NCBI GenBank assembly: GCA_964538375.1
Contig: CAZIFQ010000005.1
Coordinates: 62,001-126,000, forward strand
DNA length: 64,000 bases
Direction of reading: 5' to 3'
DNA from: JAUUZQ01 sp964538375
GTDB taxonomy: Bacteria; Bacteroidota; Bacteroidia; Bacteroidales; GCA-2748055
The first letter of the stretch is position 1. Each line of letters opens with the position of its first letter. The notes under the pieces are model-generated. The model had not been told where the DNA came from. It made no database searches and saw nothing but the letters and a program-made list of their open reading frames with translations. A program made the translations under genes and the position numbers. Shown piece after piece: positions 33,051-42,137 of this stretch.

Positions 33051-35429
33051 CTACTTCCCAAGCATATTCCCAAATTTTACCCCAACATACACCGTTCTTG
33101 GTCCCACCGGTCCATACACATATGATGGGTCACGCTGGGCGCCAATGTCGAAATCTGATTGGTAAGAGTTGAAGATGTTCTTCATGCCGCCAAAACACTG
33201 GAATCTGGCGCCATTGATTTTGACAGTATATTCCAGCTTCATTCCGAGATCGAAAAATTGCTTTGATTCACGAAGTTCTCCGATATCAGGGTCTGTAGCA
33301 GTACCAAAATAGGGGACAAGCATTTTGCCGGTGTAGTTGCCGGTTCCGGAAAAGCAAAATCCTTTGGCAAAATCCCAGTCCAGCGCGAAATAGCCATACC
33401 GGTTCGGGGTACGGAAGAAATGTGTTTCATCGAACTCCTGAGCGACATCATACTTGCTCGACTGAACAGTGAAGCCGGAGGTCAGGGAAAAATCAGTCAA
33501 GGGTATAAGTTTGAATTCCAGATTGATACCTTGTACTGCGGCGCCTTTTTCTGCATTCTTCCTGGTATATATTACCCTGCCCTGGTCATTGGGTAACCCG
33601 ATATCGTTTACGAAAGGATCGCTGAGGCGAGTGTAGAACGCTTCTACAAGCAGGCCGGTGTATAAGGTGCCGATTAATCCGTTGTAGTCCATAGAGGTCA
33701 TTATACTATGACTGCTTTCCTGCTTCAGGTCGGGGTCATTAACGTTGATTACCTGCCTGGAGCCGGATGTTTCAATATGTAAATCTTCATCAAAGATCTG
33801 CGGTGCCCTGTAGCCCTGTGAATAGCTGATCCGTGCCTGCAGCTCGTCAAATACCCTGTACATAAAACTAACACGCGGACTAAATACATCTCCATCCTTA
33901 ATGTTGTCAGTATTATTGGAGTGGTCACTAACATTATAGTGATCATAGCGTCCTCCCAAGGCAATTTTTCCTTTGAAAAACCTGTACTCGTACTGGGCAA
34001 ATACACCGGAGGTCATCAGCGACTGGTTGGCAATGGTGGTATTGCCTGTATGCGGAATATCGACTATGGAGCCGTCTACGATCACGGCCTGGTCATAATC
34101 TGGATACCCCAGTTTTTCATCTACCAGGTGGCCACTCACATTTTCTGCCCCTGCAACCAGGGATGATTTTTCGAAGGATGCCTTATACTGTGCTCCGATA
34201 TTGTAGGTTCTGTCTTTCGAATACCCGTAATCACTGAGCGATTTATTGGCCCCGTAATAGGAATTCCTGTTGAGGAACTGACCGGATGCATAAACTGAGA
34301 AGACATCATATTCCCTGAAAAACTGTTCGTAGGTGATGGCGGCAGTATTCAGATCGTGCTTGACAGCTTCCGCTACATCACGCTCGTGCAAAGGCAGTTC
34401 CGGCTTGTTTCCTCCTTCACGCTCTTCTACGATAGTGAAATAATCTATGCTAAGTTTGTTCCTGTAGCCGAAGCGGTGAAAAAACCTTGTTCCCACTGTA
34501 AGGTTGTTCATGAGAGCTGTTTCGGAAAAGCCGTCACCGTTGGCATCGTACATATCGCGATCTCTCTTGAAACCATAGAGGGAGAGTCCCGATTTGTGAT
34601 CATCAGACACCAGTGATGCATTGAAGTTTACAGAATAATCGCTTGCTGGACCACCGTCTCCATCTATCCCAATACCTGCAGAAGACAAATTTGCTCCTAC
34701 CTCATAGCTGTTTACCATGGGATCTTTCAGGATAATATTGATGGTGCCTGCAATGGCATTACTGCCAAAGAGGGCCGAACCACCACTGCGAACTACTTCT
34801 ACTTTTTCAATCATGTTGGCGGGAATAAGCTCCAAGCCGTATACCCCTGCCAGTCCGCTGAAGATGGGCCGACTATTAATCAAAATCTGGGAATAGGGTC
34901 CCTCCATTCCATTCATGCGTACCTGGGTAAAGCCGCAGTTCTGACAATTATTTTCCATGCGTAGTCCGGGCGAGAAGTTGAGTCCCTCACTCAGTGTAAC
35001 GGATTGCGTAGTGTTGAATAATTTGGGAGAGATGGTATTCACAATCACCGGTGCATCGGTACGTTTGGACTCACTCCGGTTCGAAGATATCACTACCTCA
35101 TCCAGGCCCATCACATCTGCTGCGAGCTCAAATTTTATTTCTTTGGTTTCGTTTAATTGGAGTGTGACACTTGATTCTTCAGTTTTAAAACCAACCACCT
35201 TAACTACCACAGTTACTTTGCCGGTGGGCAGATTTACCAGCTGGTAATGGCCTGTTTCATCTGTAGCGGTCCCAATGGTGGTTCCCTTAACATAAACGCT
35301 GGCATAGGAAATGTGCTCGCCGTGGGCTGTTACGTGTCCGACTATATTGGCATCTGTTTTTACTTTCTGCGCGAACGTAACAATACTTATGCTGTAAATC
35401 ACCACCAGGGTGAATAGTGTTTTTTTCAT
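33051..35429 (-). CDS. TonB-dependent receptor, metal-type
   Basis: A 792-residue outer-membrane receptor. It has a signal peptide (to FAQ), an N-terminal CarboxypepD_reg domain (IVGHVTAHGEHISYASVYVKG), a plug (VIVNTISPKLFN to ALFGSNAIAGTINIIL) and a 22-strand barrel ending in YVGVKFGN. The plug contains a Cys pair, NCQNCGFTQVRMNG, next to the loop that would touch substrate. Such receptors import metal chelates or cofactors through TonB. A His-rich membrane protein is encoded just upstream, so I infer metal or metal-complex uptake, but the substrate is unproven. Confidence 0.9.
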   Translation of the reverse strand: MKKTLFTLVVIYSISIVTFAQKVKTDANIVGHVTAHGEHISYASVYVKGTTIGTATDETGHYQLVNLPTGKVTVVVKVVGFKTEESSVTLQLNETKEIKFELAADVMGLDEVVISSNRSESKRTDAPVIVNTISPKLFNTTQSVTLSEGLNFSPGLRMENNCQNCGFTQVRMNGMEGPYSQILINSRPIFSGLAGVYGLELIPANMIEKVEVVRSGGSALFGSNAIAGTINIILKDPMVNSYEVGANLSSAGIGIDGDGGPASDYSVNFNASLVSDDHKSGLSLYGFKRDRDMYDANGDGFSETALMNNLTVGTRFFHRFGYRNKLSIDYFTIVEEREGGNKPELPLHERDVAEAVKHDLNTAAITYEQFFREYDVFSVYASGQFLNRNSYYGANKSLSDYGYSKDRTYNIGAQYKASFEKSSLVAGAENVSGHLVDEKLGYPDYDQAVIVDGSIVDIPHTGNTTIANQSLMTSGVFAQYEYRFFKGKIALGGRYDHYNVSDHSNNTDNIKDGDVFSPRVSFMYRVFDELQARISYSQGYRAPQIFDEDLHIETSGSRQVINVNDPDLKQESSHSIMTSMDYNGLIGTLYTGLLVEAFYTRLSDPFVNDIGLPNDQGRVIYTRKNAEKGAAVQGINLEFKLIPLTDFSLTSGFTVQSSKYDVAQEFDETHFFRTPNRYGYFALDWDFAKGFCFSGTGNYTGKMLVPYFGTATDPDIGELRESKQFFDLGMKLEYTVKINGARFQCFGGMKNIFNSYQSDFDIGAQRDPSYVYGPVGPRTVYVGVKFGNMLGK

Positions 35430-35528
35430 AATAGAATGTTGAAATACGAGTTATTGAAAAGAAAGAGCTTACCATTCCTGTTGCATTATCAAAGTTGATA
35501 TGCAGTTCAAAGGAATATATTCAGGAGT

Positions 35529-35912
35529 CTATTGAAAAAGCGGAGGTCCGCGTCCTAATGGATTGTATGACAGTTGATTTTCATGAAAAACGGTACTTTG
35601 CAAAAGTAATTTTTCACTTTTTGCAAAAACAATGAGTGTGAAGGACAGGAACAGCAAAGGGAAAAGTATTTCCAGGTTGTCCAGGACGAGCATTTCTGCA
35701 TTTGTATGGTGGTGCTGTTTTGCCGGTGAGCTGTCTGAGCTTTTGCTGTAAGGGTGTGCGTGCGTTACCAGGGTGCCATCTGCAAGTATATGAACATGCT
35801 GCCAGCATATGTTATTGACGATCTGGAAAGCAATGATCAGTACGAACAACATCGATAGTTGTCTTATCCCTGCGCTATGTTTTAATTTGCGATTTTGCAC
35901 TCTCTTAAGCAA
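35529..35912 (-). CDS. His-rich small membrane protein upstream of TonB receptor
   Basis: A 127-residue protein with two predicted transmembrane helices (LSMLFVLIIAFQIVNNIC and ILFPLLFLSFTLIVFA) around a hydrophilic loop with many histidines: HVHILADG, THAHPYSK and KQHHHTNAE. It ends in a Pro/Gly tail PLGRGPPLF. It is 99 bp upstream of the receptor, on the same strand. Small His-rich membrane proteins often accompany such receptors in Bacteroidota; metal binding in the periplasm is likely but inferred. Confidence 0.65.
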   Translation of the reverse strand: MLKRVQNRKLKHSAGIRQLSMLFVLIIAFQIVNNICWQHVHILADGTLVTHAHPYSKSSDSSPAKQHHHTNAEMLVLDNLEILFPLLFLSFTLIVFAKSEKLLLQSTVFHENQLSYNPLGRGPPLFQ

Positions 35913-36108
35913 TTCTGAATGATACAGTTTTTTTGTTAAGTTTTGAATCGCTACAAAAATAGCACACTAGATTCATTTTTCACTCACTACTTATAGTGAT
36001 TCTCCTCACACATGGGAAAAAATATAACAAGAAGAGAGCAATGGGCGTTCAGGGTATAAACTCTTTTTCTTAACTTGAGCTTTTGTGACATAAATACCCA
36101 AACCCTCA

Positions 36109-36213
36109 ATGAAAACGATTGTAGTTTATGACTCCAATAAGGGAAGCAGCAAGGACCTAACAGAAGAAACAGCGGCTAAGCTGAATTGTGAAATCGGAGC
36201 CATCAAACCCAGG
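36109..36213 (+). pseudogene. Flavodoxin N-terminal remnant fused to cargo gene
   Basis: The 35 codons MKTIVVYDSNKGSSK to AIKPR match a flavodoxin first strand and FMN-phosphate loop (K-T-x-V-V-Y-x-S-x-x-G-[ST]-[ST]-K) followed by the first helix. They run without a stop into the signal peptide of the T9SS protein at 36214. The rest of the flavodoxin (~110 residues) is missing, so this is a truncated remnant left by a deletion or insertion. Its own upstream region may now supply the promoter of the cargo gene. Confidence 0.6.
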
Positions 36214-37140
36214 ATGAAGAAAATCCTTATCCTGTCATTGCTTTTCCTTCCTTTGTTGCTGCAGGGCCAGATTCATGAAACTTTTGGAGACCTTCTTTAT
36301 GCTGATACCCTCAAGCTTGATCCCTTGCACAACTGGATAAGTATCGACAACCCGGAGTCTAATATTTGGGAAGTGGGACAGCCAGGTAAAAACTATTTTG
36401 ATCAACCCTTATCGGGAGTTACAGCAATGATGACTGATTCAAATGACTATTATGGAACAAACCTGAACGACTATTTCACTATAACACTACCATGGTATGA
36501 TCATTTCTGGGGAGAAGGAATACTCTCCTTCTATCATAAATATGATACAGATGATGATACAGAAGGTGGCTTGATTGAGGTGTCGTATAATGAAGGGGTG
36601 TCATGGATGAATGTGAAGGATGACACGGATCATATAGAGACTAGTTTTATTGGTCTGCCGGAATCCACTATCGGAGGTGGAGAGTTTGGATTTTCGGGCA
36701 TATCGGATGGATGGCAATATGTGGAATTGTATTGGTTCTGGTTTGCGCTGGTTAAAAAATCAAATGCGGACTACTCCGATTTTCCAATGATTCGTTTTCG
36801 CTTTATCAGCGATGGTATTGAAACCCAGAAGGAGGGATGGATGATCGATGATATCATTTTCAGGGGATATGAAGTTAGCGGAAATATTGATGATTATTCC
36901 AGGTTTAATGCCCTGGTTTACCCCAATCCGTCAAGCTCTGTGATTACCTTAAGGATACCTCCAACTTCAGAAGATGCTTTGTATTACGTGGTGTATGATT
37001 CTTCCGGTAAAAAGTTCAAAACAAAAGAAATTTCATCTGATCAGGAGATACTTCATTTTGAGAAGCAGGGGCTGTACCTTTTATCAGTTTATGGAGACAG
37101 ACTATTGTATTCTGAAAAAATCGTTATACAAGAAAATTAG
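36214..37140 (+). CDS. T9SS-secreted protein with C-terminal sorting domain
   Basis: A 308-residue protein taken to start at Met 36214 (MKKILILSLLFLPLLLQGQ, a clean signal peptide). The mature part has a jelly-roll/MAM-like domain (WEVGQPGKNYFD, LSFYHKYDTDDD, GWMIDDIIFRG) and ends in a type A sorting domain: ALVYPNPSSSVITL, YYVVYDSSG, YLLSVYGDRL. It should be exported by the T9SS and anchored to the surface. Function of the N-terminal domain is unknown. The frame is fused upstream to a flavodoxin remnant. Confidence 0.85.
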   Translation: MKKILILSLLFLPLLLQGQIHETFGDLLYADTLKLDPLHNWISIDNPESNIWEVGQPGKNYFDQPLSGVTAMMTDSNDYYGTNLNDYFTITLPWYDHFWGEGILSFYHKYDTDDDTEGGLIEVSYNEGVSWMNVKDDTDHIETSFIGLPESTIGGGEFGFSGISDGWQYVELYWFWFALVKKSNADYSDFPMIRFRFISDGIETQKEGWMIDDIIFRGYEVSGNIDDYSRFNALVYPNPSSSVITLRIPPTSEDALYYVVYDSSGKKFKTKEISSDQEILHFEKQGLYLLSVYGDRLLYSEKIVIQEN

Positions 37141-37308
37141 TTGTGCCTTTTGGCGAGTACAAGAGATTTAGCTGCTTGCCGGAGAATTGCTGCTTACACC
37201 CTCAAAGCTAATTGACATCCAGGGATCTACTTTTATCTTGTCAGCAATAAAAATGGAATAGTCAATTTGTCAATATTTCCATATTTTGAAATTGTATATG
37301 TATATAAT

Positions 37309-37461
37309 GAATGAAATATCATTCGTTAGGGTATAAAAAATTCCTTAATGAATGATAAATCATACGGTAAGTATTTGTCAAATTAGTACAAATAGTGTAT
37401 ATTTGTATGATAAGTAATGCCTTAATAGCTTAAAAACAATATTATGAATGATAAATCATAC
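37309..37461. promoter_or_regulatory. HipB operator-like inverted repeats
   Basis: Three related inverted repeats flank the hipBA promoter: GAATGA-aata-TCATTC (37309-37324), ATGAT-aa-ATCAT (37352-37363) and ATGAT-aa-ATCAT again (37448-37459). The last two sit in identical 18-bp copies of ATGAATGATAAATCATAC at 37348-37365 and 37444-37461; the second copy is also the start of the hipB reading frame. They are good candidates for HipB binding and autoregulation. The region 37141-37443 otherwise has no gene. Confidence 0.6.
37374..37405 (+). promoter_or_regulatory. Promoter of hipBA
   Basis: TTTG (37374-37377), a 20-bp spacer and TATATTTG (37398-37405) fit the Bacteroidota consensus. The predicted start is near 37412, giving a leader of about 30 nt. 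It is framed by the inverted repeats. Confidence 0.75.
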
Positions 37462-37791
37462 ATATCATGGATATCAATGAGCGATGCAGCTCTTCTGAGC
37501 TCTATGGGGGAATTCGTGAGGCATCATCGTTTGCTTCAAAGTAAGACCCAGGGTGAAGTAGCTGCAGATGCGGGGATTAGTCGCTCAACATTAAGCTTGC
37601 TTGAAAGGGGAGAAACAGTGACTCTTGCTACCTTCATCCAGGTGCTCAGGGTGCTTGATCTGCTCCATGTTATGGAATCCTTTAAGATAGAAAAACAGGT
37701 GAGTCCAATCGAGCTCGCAGAGATGGATAAGAAAAAGAGGTATAGAGCCAGTAAACAAAATAAGACACATGACACTAAAAGTGACTGGTGA
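37444..37791 (+). CDS. hipB: HipB-like antitoxin (XRE family)
   Basis: A 115-residue DNA-binding protein with an N-terminal Cro/XRE helix-turn-helix (FVRHHRLLQSKTQGEVAADA, ISRSTLSLLERGETVTLATF) and a C-terminal basic tail ending KRYRASKQNK. In HipBA systems the antitoxin binds the kinase HipA and represses the operon. The stop overlaps the start of hipA (TGATG), so translation is coupled. The start codon at 37444 lies within a predicted operator. Confidence 0.9.
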   Translation: MNDKSYISWISMSDAALLSSMGEFVRHHRLLQSKTQGEVAADAGISRSTLSLLERGETVTLATFIQVLRVLDLLHVMESFKIEKQVSPIELAEMDKKKRYRASKQNKTHDTKSDW

Positions 37792-39092
37792 TGATTACAA
37801 CTGCATTTATAAAAATATGGGGTGAAGTTGCTGGAGCGGTAGCATGGGACTCAGCAAGCGGGATAGGGAGTTTTGAGTTTGATTCAAAATTCACGCGTCT
37901 TGGCTGGGACCTGGCTCCACTAAAAATGCCCATCAGCTCCGCCAACAGGATATTTTCTTTCCCGGAACTCAGATCTAAGTCAGTCGGGTCAGACACTTTC
38001 AAGGGATTGCCAGGATTACTGGCAGATGTATTACCTGATAAATATGGGCATCAGCTTATTAATGCCTGGTTGGCACAAAATGGAAGGCCTTACAATAGTA
38101 TGAATCCTGTCGAAATGCTATGTTTTATTGGTAGGAGAGGGATGGGCGCCCTGGAGTTTGAACCTGAGCAGGGGGGCTACAACCAGAGAGCCGGGAATAT
38201 TGAACTTTCAAGTTTAGTGGGTATGGCAAAGCAAATTCTTAATGAGCGTAAGGGTTTCGAGGTGAATTTGCAACAGGATGAGAAAAATGCGCTTGTAGAT
38301 ATACTCAAAATAGGAACTTCTGCCGGCGGGGCCCGGCCAAAAGCAATCATTGCATTTAATGAATCCAGCGGACAGGTGAAATCGGGTCAGGCATCTGCGC
38401 CTGCAGGTTTTGAACATTGGTTAATCAAGCTCGATGGAGTGAGCGATGCCCAGTTTGGAGAGTCGAGTGGATACGGGCGTGTAGAAATGGCTTACTACCT
38501 GATGGCGAAAGATTGTGGTATTGATATGATGGAGTCACGCTTGCTGGAGGAAAATGGCAGGGCACATTTTATGACAAAAAGATATGATCGCGAGGGAAAA
38601 GCAGAGAAACACCATATTCAGACTTTGTGCGCCATGCAGCATTTCGATTTTAACGAGGTGAACAGCTTTAGCTATGAGCAGTTGTTTCAGACAATGCGTA
38701 TGATTCGTCTGCCCTATCCCCAGGCAGACCAAATGTACCGCAGAATGGTATTTAATGTATTGGCAAGGAATTGCGATGACCATACCAAGAACTGTGCATT
38801 CAGATTGCGTAAAAATTACCAATGGGAACTTGCACCTGCTTATGATGTTTGTCATGCATATCGTCCGGATAGCATTTGGGTAAGCCAACAGTCGCTTAGC
38901 GTAAACGGTAAACGGAAGGATATTTCAAAAAGCGATTTGCTTGCTGTTGCCGGCTCCATGAATATCAAAAAGGCAGCACATATTACTGAAGAAATCAGCG
39001 GGAAGATTGAAAAATGGAAACACTATGCGGAAGAAGTAAAGGTGAATCCGACTCTTAGAGATAGTATTGGTGAAACACTTTATAGAATTTAA
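37791..39092 (+). CDS. hipA: HipA toxin kinase
   Basis: A 433-residue serine/threonine kinase of the HipA family, whose E. coli member inactivates glutamyl-tRNA synthetase and induces persistence. It has the HipA N-terminal domain (WGEVAGAVAWD, GLPGLLADVLPDKYGHQL) and the kinase core. Ser177 in GTSAGGARPKA is equivalent to the autophosphorylated serine in the P-loop of E. coli HipA. Catalytic Asp329 lies in CDDHTKN, followed by LAPAYDVCHAY. All key segments are intact, so an active toxin is expected. I use ATG 37791; a GTG one codon earlier is also possible. Confidence 0.93.
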   Translation: MITTAFIKIWGEVAGAVAWDSASGIGSFEFDSKFTRLGWDLAPLKMPISSANRIFSFPELRSKSVGSDTFKGLPGLLADVLPDKYGHQLINAWLAQNGRPYNSMNPVEMLCFIGRRGMGALEFEPEQGGYNQRAGNIELSSLVGMAKQILNERKGFEVNLQQDEKNALVDILKIGTSAGGARPKAIIAFNESSGQVKSGQASAPAGFEHWLIKLDGVSDAQFGESSGYGRVEMAYYLMAKDCGIDMMESRLLEENGRAHFMTKRYDREGKAEKHHIQTLCAMQHFDFNEVNSFSYEQLFQTMRMIRLPYPQADQMYRRMVFNVLARNCDDHTKNCAFRLRKNYQWELAPAYDVCHAYRPDSIWVSQQSLSVNGKRKDISKSDLLAVAGSMNIKKAAHITEEISGKIEKWKHYAEEVKVNPTLRDSIGETLYRI

Positions 39093-39159
39093 AACTATTC
39101 TTATTTTTCGTTTTGTAACTTTATAAACAATACACATTGTAAAAAATAATCAACAGTAG

Positions 39160-39179
39160 AGACGCGATTTATCGCGTCT
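39160..39179. repeat. REP-like hairpin, copy 1
   Basis: AGACGCGA-ttta-TCGCGTCT, an 8-bp perfect stem with flanking GTAG, in the gap between hipA and the serine hydrolase. The same element occurs at 57.34 kb and 59.15 kb. Confidence 0.85.
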
Positions 39180-39226
39180 TCAATAACAAAGAGTCATCTT
39201 TGAAAATAGCAAAAAAATTTCCCACT

Positions 39227-40324
39227 ATGAAACACAAAGTGTTATTCATTCCCATTCTGCTCATCCTGCTCATCAGCTGTAAAGGTCCGGTACAGGAAGT
39301 TTCAATACACAAATACCACAACGCTATTGAATTGGGCCGACACCTCATGGATTCATTGCTTCAGTTGGGGCAGACACCTGGTTTAGATATTGCCATATCC
39401 ATCGACGGAGAGGTGGTTTGGTCGGAGGGATTTGGCTTTGCTGACCTGGAACATCAATTGCCGGTTATTCCTGGAGTTTCCCGTTTTAGAATAGGTAGTG
39501 TATCAAAACCCTTAGCCGCTGCTGCGGTCGGACGCCTCATTGATATGGGAAAGATGGATATGGATCAGGACATTGAAACTTACGTTCCATATTGGCCGAA
39601 AAAGAACTACCATTTTACAGTGAAGCAGGTAGCAGGACATATAGCAGGCATTCGGCATTACAATGGTGACGAGTTCATGATGGCGAAGCATTTCTCTACC
39701 GTTGAAGAGGGAATTGACATCTTCAAGGGTGATCCCCTTCTTTTTGAGCCGGGAGAAAGATTCAGCTATTCGAGTTTTGGTTGGAACCTGGTTAGTGCTG
39801 CAGTGGAAGGAGCCAGTGGGAAAGATTTCCTGTCTTTCATGCAGAAGGAAGTTTTTGATCCCCTGGGTATGACCTCCACGTGTGCAGATAAAAACGATAG
39901 TATTATTCTGCATCGTGCTTCGTTTTATGAATTAAATCCGGGCACGGTAATGGTAAATGCACGGTATGTGGATAACAGTTACAAATGGGCCGGGGGAGGT
40001 TTTCTTTCAACCACCCTGGATCTGCTTAAATTTGGAGAAGCGCATATAGCTGCCGAATACCTTTCTGAAGAGACTCTTGTTACCTTAACAACACCCCAGG
40101 TATTAAATAACGGAGAAAGTACTGGTTATGGAGTGGGATGGTTTGCTGACGGCGAAGGGGAAATGTACAGGATACATCATGGTGGAGGTTCCATTGGCGG
40201 CATCACCGATTTTGTGGTGTACCCTGAGCTGGGAATTGTGATTGCTATTCTTTCCAATTCTTCGGATACAACCCACGGCAATGTGCTTGCAAGAATTGTA
40301 AAGGCCTTTGCTGCGGAAAATTAA
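39227..40324 (+). CDS. Serine hydrolase lipoprotein, beta-lactamase family
   Basis: A 365-residue penicillin-binding/class C beta-lactamase-like lipoprotein (lipobox LLISC, Cys18). Catalytic motifs are Ser91-Val-Ser-Lys94 (RIGSVSKPLA), a Tyr-containing second motif in FSYSSFGWNLV, and HHGGSIGG near the end. It resembles LACTB/EstB-type periplasmic serine hydrolases more than antibiotic-inactivating enzymes. Substrate unknown. The ORF can be extended nine codons to a TTG, but Met 39227 begins the signal peptide. Confidence 0.9.
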   Translation: MKHKVLFIPILLILLISCKGPVQEVSIHKYHNAIELGRHLMDSLLQLGQTPGLDIAISIDGEVVWSEGFGFADLEHQLPVIPGVSRFRIGSVSKPLAAAAVGRLIDMGKMDMDQDIETYVPYWPKKNYHFTVKQVAGHIAGIRHYNGDEFMMAKHFSTVEEGIDIFKGDPLLFEPGERFSYSSFGWNLVSAAVEGASGKDFLSFMQKEVFDPLGMTSTCADKNDSIILHRASFYELNPGTVMVNARYVDNSYKWAGGGFLSTTLDLLKFGEAHIAAEYLSEETLVTLTTPQVLNNGESTGYGVGWFADGEGEMYRIHHGGGSIGGITDFVVYPELGIVIAILSNSSDTTHGNVLARIVKAFAAEN

Positions 40325-40376
40325 ATAGAGTATATTGACGTTAGACAATGTATCTTTGTATCCTTAAATAATTGTA

Positions 40377-41210
40377 ATGATAGAGATCGGAAAATATAAC
40401 AAGCTGAAGATTATGCGGACGACCAGGGTTGGCTTGTACCTGGAGGATGAAAGTGGCGAGGATGTGCTGCTGCCAACAAAATACAGTCCCCTGAAGTATG
40501 AAACTGAGGATGAGATAGAAGTCTTTGTTTACCTTGACAACGAGGGGAGAAAGGTTGCTACGAACCTGACTCCGAAGATTTTAGTGAATGAATTTGCCTT
40601 TTTACAGGTGAGCACCGTATCCAAAGTAGGTGCCTTTCTTGACTGGGGGATAGCGAAAGAATTGCTTGTCCCATTCAGGGAACAGAAGCTGAGAATGGAA
40701 GAGGGGAGATGGTATGTTGTTTATATGGAGGTAGATGAAAAGTCGGGTCGCCTTTATGCCAGTAACAAGCTGGAGAGATTTTTGCATAACGATGATCTTA
40801 CTGTGAAGGAGAATGAAGAAGTCGATTTGGTAGTGATGCATAAAACAGACATTGGTTTCAATGTGATTGTCAACAACGTTCATACCGGCCTTGTTTTTGA
40901 AAACGAAATTTTTAGAGAGCTCAATATTGGTGACAAGCTGAAAGGATATGTGAAACATATTCGTGATGACAATAAGTTGGATATTTCTCTGCAGCGTCTT
41001 GGCTATGAGAATGCCAACGATCCCAATTGTGAGTTGATTTATAAGAAATTACTTGCCAACGAAGGTGAATTTTCTATCACTGACAAAAGTTCTCCTGAAG
41101 AGATATATTCCAATTTTGGGATCAGCAAAAAGGCCTTTAAAAAAGCCCTTGGCAGCTTGTATAAAGAGAGAAAGATTGAAATTCTATCAGATAAAATTAA
41201 GCTGATATAG
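40377..41210 (+). CDS. cvfB: S1-domain RNA-binding protein CvfB
   Basis: A 277-residue cytoplasmic protein of the CvfB family with tandem S1-like domains (MIEIGKYNKLKIMRTTRVG, then VSTVSKVGAFLDWGIAKELL and VDLVVMHKTDIGFNVIV) and a C-terminal winged helix (SPEEIYSNFGISKKAFKKAL). In Staphylococcus aureus CvfB influences virulence gene expression; general role is RNA binding. TATCTTTG 19 bp before the ATG resembles a -7 element, without a -33 at the right spacing. Confidence 0.92.
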   Translation: MIEIGKYNKLKIMRTTRVGLYLEDESGEDVLLPTKYSPLKYETEDEIEVFVYLDNEGRKVATNLTPKILVNEFAFLQVSTVSKVGAFLDWGIAKELLVPFREQKLRMEEGRWYVVYMEVDEKSGRLYASNKLERFLHNDDLTVKENEEVDLVVMHKTDIGFNVIVNNVHTGLVFENEIFRELNIGDKLKGYVKHIRDDNKLDISLQRLGYENANDPNCELIYKKLLANEGEFSITDKSSPEEIYSNFGISKKAFKKALGSLYKERKIEILSDKIKLI

Positions 41211-41250
41211 ATTCGACTATGCCGGAGCAGATGGATTTGTTCGAATAAGT

Positions 41251-42072
41251 TTAGTTGTTCTGTTTTGCATATTCCCTGCATTCTTCCCAGTCTTTTGAAA
41301 AATATTTTTTCACTGCTGCCAACTGTCCGGGTTCGGGTAGAAAAATATCTTTACTCAGCCATGAGTTCGGAATGAGCGGTGCAAAGAAAAGTGTGGTATA
41401 ACGAAGTATATTGCGACCAAGGTTTAGGAAGACATTTATGGTTTTCGATGCGGATGGTTTGCGCTTCACCATGCTTACTTTCTTGCCCAGGGTGTAAATA
41501 ACCCGTAGCTGCTTTTCATTGTAGGATGTATGCCTTGGAGACAAATTTATCTTGTTCATATTCACCTCAGCACCTGTATAATCTGCCAGTTGGCGTATAA
41601 ACTGCTCCGGATTTTTTCTGAGTTCATCATAGAACAAAACCAGTGGTTTGTTTTCAAAATACTTTTCCAGGATCTCAATGTTGCCCATGTACCGAAGCCA
41701 TTCTCTTTCCCAAAATCCTGAATCATTTTTGGGAGTAAAAAATGCATTGAATGTAAAAGCATAGCCACTCTTTACGAATCGTCTGTACTGTGAAGCAACC
41801 CACTCATCTTGTCTGCGCATGATAATAATAGGTCTTGCACCGGGAAAAAGAGCTGAGAATTCGCGCATATGCCGGTCCAGTTTTTTATACTCCATCTCAC
41901 CAGAAACCAGGTACCTCTCATATCTTCCTTTTTGTATGATCTTTTCCGCTTTGCGGAATTTTGTATGGCGCTTGTAAAAAATGCCCCTGAACTTAGGAAA
42001 TACCTGGTGCTGAAGAAAGGTCGACCCCGTTCTTCCCATTCCTGTGTGTATGTAAACCTCCGGTTTCTTCAA
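41251..42072 (-). CDS. Sulfotransferase domain protein
   Basis: A 273-residue PAPS-dependent sulfotransferase-like protein. The 5'-phosphosulfate-binding loop is at the N-terminus (HTGMGRTGSTFLQ), a 3'-phosphate-like segment IIMRRQDEWVASQY follows, and then VLFYDELRKNPEQFI. Substrate could be a surface glycan or lipid. The gene is convergent with cvfB and divergent from the TlpA-like gene. Confidence 0.85.
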   Translation of the reverse strand: MKKPEVYIHTGMGRTGSTFLQHQVFPKFRGIFYKRHTKFRKAEKIIQKGRYERYLVSGEMEYKKLDRHMREFSALFPGARPIIIMRRQDEWVASQYRRFVKSGYAFTFNAFFTPKNDSGFWEREWLRYMGNIEILEKYFENKPLVLFYDELRKNPEQFIRQLADYTGAEVNMNKINLSPRHTSYNEKQLRVIYTLGKKVSMVKRKPSASKTINVFLNLGRNILRYTTLFFAPLIPNSWLSKDIFLPEPGQLAAVKKYFSKDWEECREYAKQNN

Positions 42073-42137
42073 GGGAAATGCTTTTGAATTTCGAATATCG
42101 GAATTTTTTCACAGACTTTTATTAATTTCACAACACA

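Noticed and set aside
34957..35247. 96-residue plus-strand frame inside the TonB receptor gene
   Set aside because: Antisense shadow of a strongly supported gene, low-complexity Ser/Thr/Val product, no family.
37348..37386. Leader peptide MNDKSYGKYLSN upstream of hipB
   Set aside because: It lies upstream of the predicted transcription start and is explained by the duplicated operator-like sequence; not likely translated.
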